Source: Flavobacteriaceae bacterium
GTDB lineage: Bacteria; Bacteroidota; Bacteroidia; Flavobacteriales; Flavobacteriaceae
NCBI GenBank assembly: GCA_030625995.1
Contig: DAOUPU010000092.1
Coordinates: 1 to 8,840, forward strand
Reading direction: 5' to 3'
DNA length: 8,840 nucleotides
Part shown: piece after piece, positions 6,209 to 8,840 of the stretch
How positions within the stretch are numbered: position 1 is the stretch's first letter
Layout of the letters: each line of letters opens with the position of its first letter
Position numbers and translations under genes: made by a program
The notes under the pieces: model-generated
Database searches by the model: none
Seen by the model: only the letters and a program-made list of their open reading frames with translations
Told to the model about the DNA's origin: nothing

Positions 6209-8653
6209 CTACTTGTTTGCAGTTCTTATAATATCACCAAAAATTCCGGAGGCGGTTACCTCAGCACCGGCCCCGGCACCTTTAATAATTAAAGGTTGAT
6301 CTTTATATCTGTTTGTATAAAATAAAACGATATTATCCTTACCATCTAAGTTATAGAAAGGATGGTGTTTTGGGATATGCTGCAATCCTACCTCTGCTTT
6401 ACCGTCCTTATATTCGGCAACATATTTGAGTCTGCAATTTTCCTTATCAGCATTTAATCTTAAAGTTTCGAAGTGATCTTTTTCTTCTTTAAGCGAGATG
6501 ATAAAATCATCTACTGTCTTTGACTCTGATGATGATTTTGGCAGAAAAGACCTATTCTTTATTTCCTCCAACTCCATCTCCATCCCACTTTCTCTAAGTA
6601 AGATCAATATCTTCCTCATCACATCAATACCACTCAGATCGATACGTGGATCAGGTTCTGTATAACCCTCTATACCTGCTTGCTGTACAACCTCATAAAA
6701 TGAATGTTCTTCATTAAAGTTATTAAAGATGAAATTTAAACTACCGGACAGAACTGCCTGAATTTGAGTTATTTCATCCCCTGAGTTAATTAAGTTCTGA
6801 AGGGTGTCAATAATTGGCAAACCGGCACCTACATTCGTTTCAAACAGAAAGGGGGCATTGTACTGTCGTGATAAATATTTTAAATTCTTGTACACCTTAT
6901 AATCAGATGAACATGCTATTTTATTACAGGCAATTACTGCGATACTTTGCTTTAAATAATTCTCATAATAGGATGGCAATATGTCATTTGCCGTGTTATC
7001 TATAAATACACTATTTCTTAAATTAAGTTCCTTTACATTCTTAAAAAAAAATTCAAAGCCAGCCTCTACCTTACTGTTTTCAATTTGCGCTGACCACGAG
7101 TTCAAATCAATCCCATTCTCATCGAACAACATTTTTCTTGAATTAGATATTCCTATCACGCGCATATTTATATGCAAATGTTCTAAAATATATTTTTGTT
7201 GTTTTTTAATCTGATCCAGAAGTATTCCGCCAACATTTCCAACTCCTGTAATGAACAGATTAATTTGTCTTATTTGATTTTCGAAAAAATCGGCATGTAA
7301 TGTATTCAGTGCCTTCTTAACATCTTTTTTTGCGATTACCGCGGATATATTTTTCTCAGTAGAACCCTGAGCTATTGCTCTTATATTCACATTATTGTTT
7401 CCTAAACAGCTAAACATTTTTCCACTAATACCTTGGTGTGATTTCATCTTATCTCCAACCAATGCAATAATGGCTAATTCTGTTTCAACGATCATTGGGT
7501 CAACCTTATGTTGAATTATTTCCAATTCAAACTGCTTGTCAACGGCTTTTTTGGCTTTTTCAGCATCTGCAATATCAATTGCTATACAAATAGAGTGTTC
7601 ACTTGAAGCCTGAGTGATAAACTTTACATTAATATTTTCTTGAAACAGGGACCCAAACAACCTTTTTGAAATACCAGGAACACCTATCATACCATTGCCT
7701 TCAAGAGTCAGAAGTGCGATGTTTTCAATATGACTTATTCCCTTAACAGTCGAATCTTTAGTGACTGTTTTATCTATTATCAGTGTTCCCTTTTCATTAG
7801 GTTTTAAAGTATTCTTAATATTTATTGGTATCTTTTTGTCTAATACCGGTTGTATTGTTGGTGGATAAATCACTTTTGCACCGAAATGTGATAATTCCAT
7901 AGCCTCCTGATAGGTTATTTGATCTATAGGCTTTGCCTGATCCACCAGGCTGGGATTCGCGGTATACATACCACTAACGTCTGTCCAGATCTCTAATATC
8001 TCCGCATTCGTGGCACTTGCAAATATAGCGGCGGTAAAATCTGAGCCTCCTCTTCCAAGCGTAGTTATTTCTCCTTCTTCATTCGAAGCGATGAAACCCG
8101 GAGCAACAACAATATTGAAATCGTTTGAAGAAAAATATTTTTGGATATTGGAATAAGTCTCCTGATACTTTATATTGGCATTACTATAGTTTGAGTCTGT
8201 TTCTATAAATGCCCTACTATCAATTAATTCAACCTTCAAACCCTTGTGTTTCATTGCTTCTGATAAGACAAAGGAAGACATTATTTCTCCCACACTCACT
8301 ATTTTCGCAGATGACTTATCTGAAAGATCATTTAATAAGCATACACCGTTTAAAGTGTCTTTGAGAATATTTAAATGCTTTAATATAAATACCTTGCAGG
8401 TTACCTGACTGGCTTTATCAAACAGACCTTCAATAATATTTATATGTTTTTCTTGAATATCATCTAAAATGGATAAATACCCCTTATCACCTTTAACGGC
8501 CGCATCTGACGCCTTAATTAACAAATTTGTTATCCCACCAAATGCTGAAACAATAACTATAGTTCTATCAGTTTTTGCAGCAATAATATCAATGACTTTA
8601 CTAATGTTTGTTGAAGATCCCACAGAAGTTCCACCAAATTTTGAAACAATCAT
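6209..8653 (-). CDS. thrA: Bifunctional aspartokinase / homoserine dehydrogenase
   Basis: Fused enzyme for the first and third steps of the aspartate pathway: ATP-dependent phosphorylation of aspartate, and NAD(P)H reduction of aspartate semialdehyde to homoserine. Its 814 residues match E. coli ThrA-type fusions. The aspartokinase domain (about 1-295) has KFGGTSVGSS (5-14), TTLGRGGSDFTAA (197-209) and EIWTDVSGMYTANP (221-234). Two ACT-type regulatory regions follow at about 310-380 and 392-455 (TLEGNGMIGVPGISKRLF; VGDKMKSHQGISGKMF), the expected site of threonine feedback. The homoserine dehydrogenase domain starts near 465 with the nucleotide-binding FITGVGNVG (467-475). It continues with ETNVGAGLPIIDTL (605-618), GYTEPDPRIDLSGIDVMRK (663-681, K681 as the probable catalytic lysine) and C-terminal KGAGAGAEVTASGIFGD (791-807). 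The ATG at 8653 leads straight into the kinase motif, so the start is firm. It heads the thrABC operon; a candidate leader attenuator lies upstream. Confidence 0.98.
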   Translation of the reverse strand: MIVSKFGGTSVGSSTNISKVIDIIAAKTDRTIVIVSAFGGITNLLIKASDAAVKGDKGYLSILDDIQEKHINIIEGLFDKASQVTCKVFILKHLNILKDTLNGVCLLNDLSDKSSAKIVSVGEIMSSFVLSEAMKHKGLKVELIDSRAFIETDSNYSNANIKYQETYSNIQKYFSSNDFNIVVAPGFIASNEEGEITTLGRGGSDFTAAIFASATNAEILEIWTDVSGMYTANPSLVDQAKPIDQITYQEAMELSHFGAKVIYPPTIQPVLDKKIPINIKNTLKPNEKGTLIIDKTVTKDSTVKGISHIENIALLTLEGNGMIGVPGISKRLFGSLFQENINVKFITQASSEHSICIAIDIADAEKAKKAVDKQFELEIIQHKVDPMIVETELAIIALVGDKMKSHQGISGKMFSCLGNNNVNIRAIAQGSTEKNISAVIAKKDVKKALNTLHADFFENQIRQINLFITGVGNVGGILLDQIKKQQKYILEHLHINMRVIGISNSRKMLFDENGIDLNSWSAQIENSKVEAGFEFFFKNVKELNLRNSVFIDNTANDILPSYYENYLKQSIAVIACNKIACSSDYKVYKNLKYLSRQYNAPFLFETNVGAGLPIIDTLQNLINSGDEITQIQAVLSGSLNFIFNNFNEEHSFYEVVQQAGIEGYTEPDPRIDLSGIDVMRKILILLRESGMEMELEEIKNRSFLPKSSSESKTVDDFIISLKEEKDHFETLRLNADKENCRLKYVAEYKDGKAEVGLQHIPKHHPFYNLDGKDNIVLFYTNRYKDQPLIIKGAGAGAEVTASGIFGDIIRTANK

Positions 8654-8701
8654 ATTAACAATTTTAAATATTTTGATTTTATTTTTTTAGATCAAATCAT
8701 G

Positions 8702-8720
8702 AATTTACTTCTTGTAAATT
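8702..8720 (-). promoter_or_regulatory. Hairpin in the thrA 5' untranslated region
   Basis: Perfect 7-bp inverted repeat on the minus strand, AATTTAC-AAGAA-GTAAATT, with a 5-nt loop, lying 49-67 nt before the thrA ATG and downstream of the putative attenuator. It is AT-rich, and no T-run follows immediately, so it is not a terminator. A regulatory role is only a guess; the pairing itself is directly visible. Confidence 0.4.
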
Positions 8721-8748
8721 GGATTTATAGGGACGAGTGATATATTAT

Positions 8749-8765
8749 AAAAAACCCTAAAGGGT
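8749..8765 (-). terminator. Candidate attenuator hairpin of the thr operon
   Basis: On the minus strand ACCCTTTAGGGT (8765-8754) folds into a 4-5 bp stem with three G-C pairs. It runs directly into six T residues (8754-8749), the layout of an intrinsic terminator pointing toward thrA. The stem is short, so strength is uncertain. The stop codon of the Thr-rich leader frame (8759-8757) lies in the loop and 3' arm, which ties folding to translation of that frame. It lies about 95 nt before the thrA start. Confidence 0.5.
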
Positions 8766-8816
8766 AGTAGCACTTATTGTTGTGTTTACCATTGAGAAAT
8801 GGTTTAAAAGATGCAT
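8757..8816 (-). CDS. Candidate threonine-rich leader peptide of the thr operon
   Basis: Short frame on the minus strand ending MVNTTISATTL-stop. Counting from the ATG at 8792 it has 11 residues, four Thr and one Ile; an ATG at 8816 in the same frame would give 19 residues (MHLLNHFS added). Two Thr codons (ACT ACC) lie two codons before the TAG, which falls in the terminator-like hairpin. The ATG at 8792 lies in a 6-bp hairpin (ACCATT-TCTC-AATGGT, 8803-8788), which may favour the upstream start. Thr/Ile codon runs before thr operons are the mark of ribosome-mediated attenuation in gammaproteobacteria; transfer of that logic here is inference. Caution: the frame has no stop up to the window edge (27 codons), so it could be the C-terminus of a gene lying beyond the window. 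Confidence 0.5.
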   Translation of the reverse strand: MHLLNHFSMVNTTISATTL

Positions 8817-8840
8817 TGGTATGTGTAAAGTAACTTGAAT

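Overview
The window looks like chromosomal DNA of a Bacteroidota bacterium. The DNA is AT-rich and its starts lack clear Shine-Dalgarno sequences. The secreted peptidase has a signal peptide ending in the Ala-Gln cleavage context common in this phylum. A fused aspartokinase-homoserine dehydrogenase is followed by thrB and thrC, an order common there. The exact family cannot be fixed from this window alone.

Left end (1-1295, + strand): the 3' part of a proline-specific M24 aminopeptidase (aminopeptidase P), cut off by the window start. Positions 1296-2224 form a small accessory island between two convergent host genes. It holds one REP-associated tyrosine transposase (RAYT, HUH/Y1 family) on the minus strand and a set of related palindromes whose shared core is TCATAAGATGACT / AGTCATCTTATGA. 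One palindrome lies past the pepP stop, one lies upstream of the RAYT, one lies in frame inside the RAYT gene, and a degenerate half copy forms the RAYT stop codon. Positions 2225-3859 (minus) encode a secreted M1 zinc metallopeptidase.

Positions 3978-8653 (minus) are the threonine operon: thrA (aspartokinase plus homoserine dehydrogenase), thrB (homoserine kinase) and thrC (threonine synthase). thrA and thrB are 3 nt apart and thrB overlaps thrC by 4 nt. Together they carry out the committed first step of the aspartate pathway, the reduction of the semialdehyde to homoserine, and both final steps to threonine. Only aspartate-semialdehyde dehydrogenase is missing for the aspartate-to-threonine route.

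Right end (8654-8840): the upstream region of thrA. On the minus strand it carries a short reading frame ending M-V-N-T-T-I-S-A-T-T-L-stop. Its stop codon sits inside a small GC hairpin followed by six T residues. This looks like a threonine-responsive leader-peptide attenuator. The most interesting items in the window are this candidate leader and the RAYT gene that carries its own family's palindrome inside its coding sequence.
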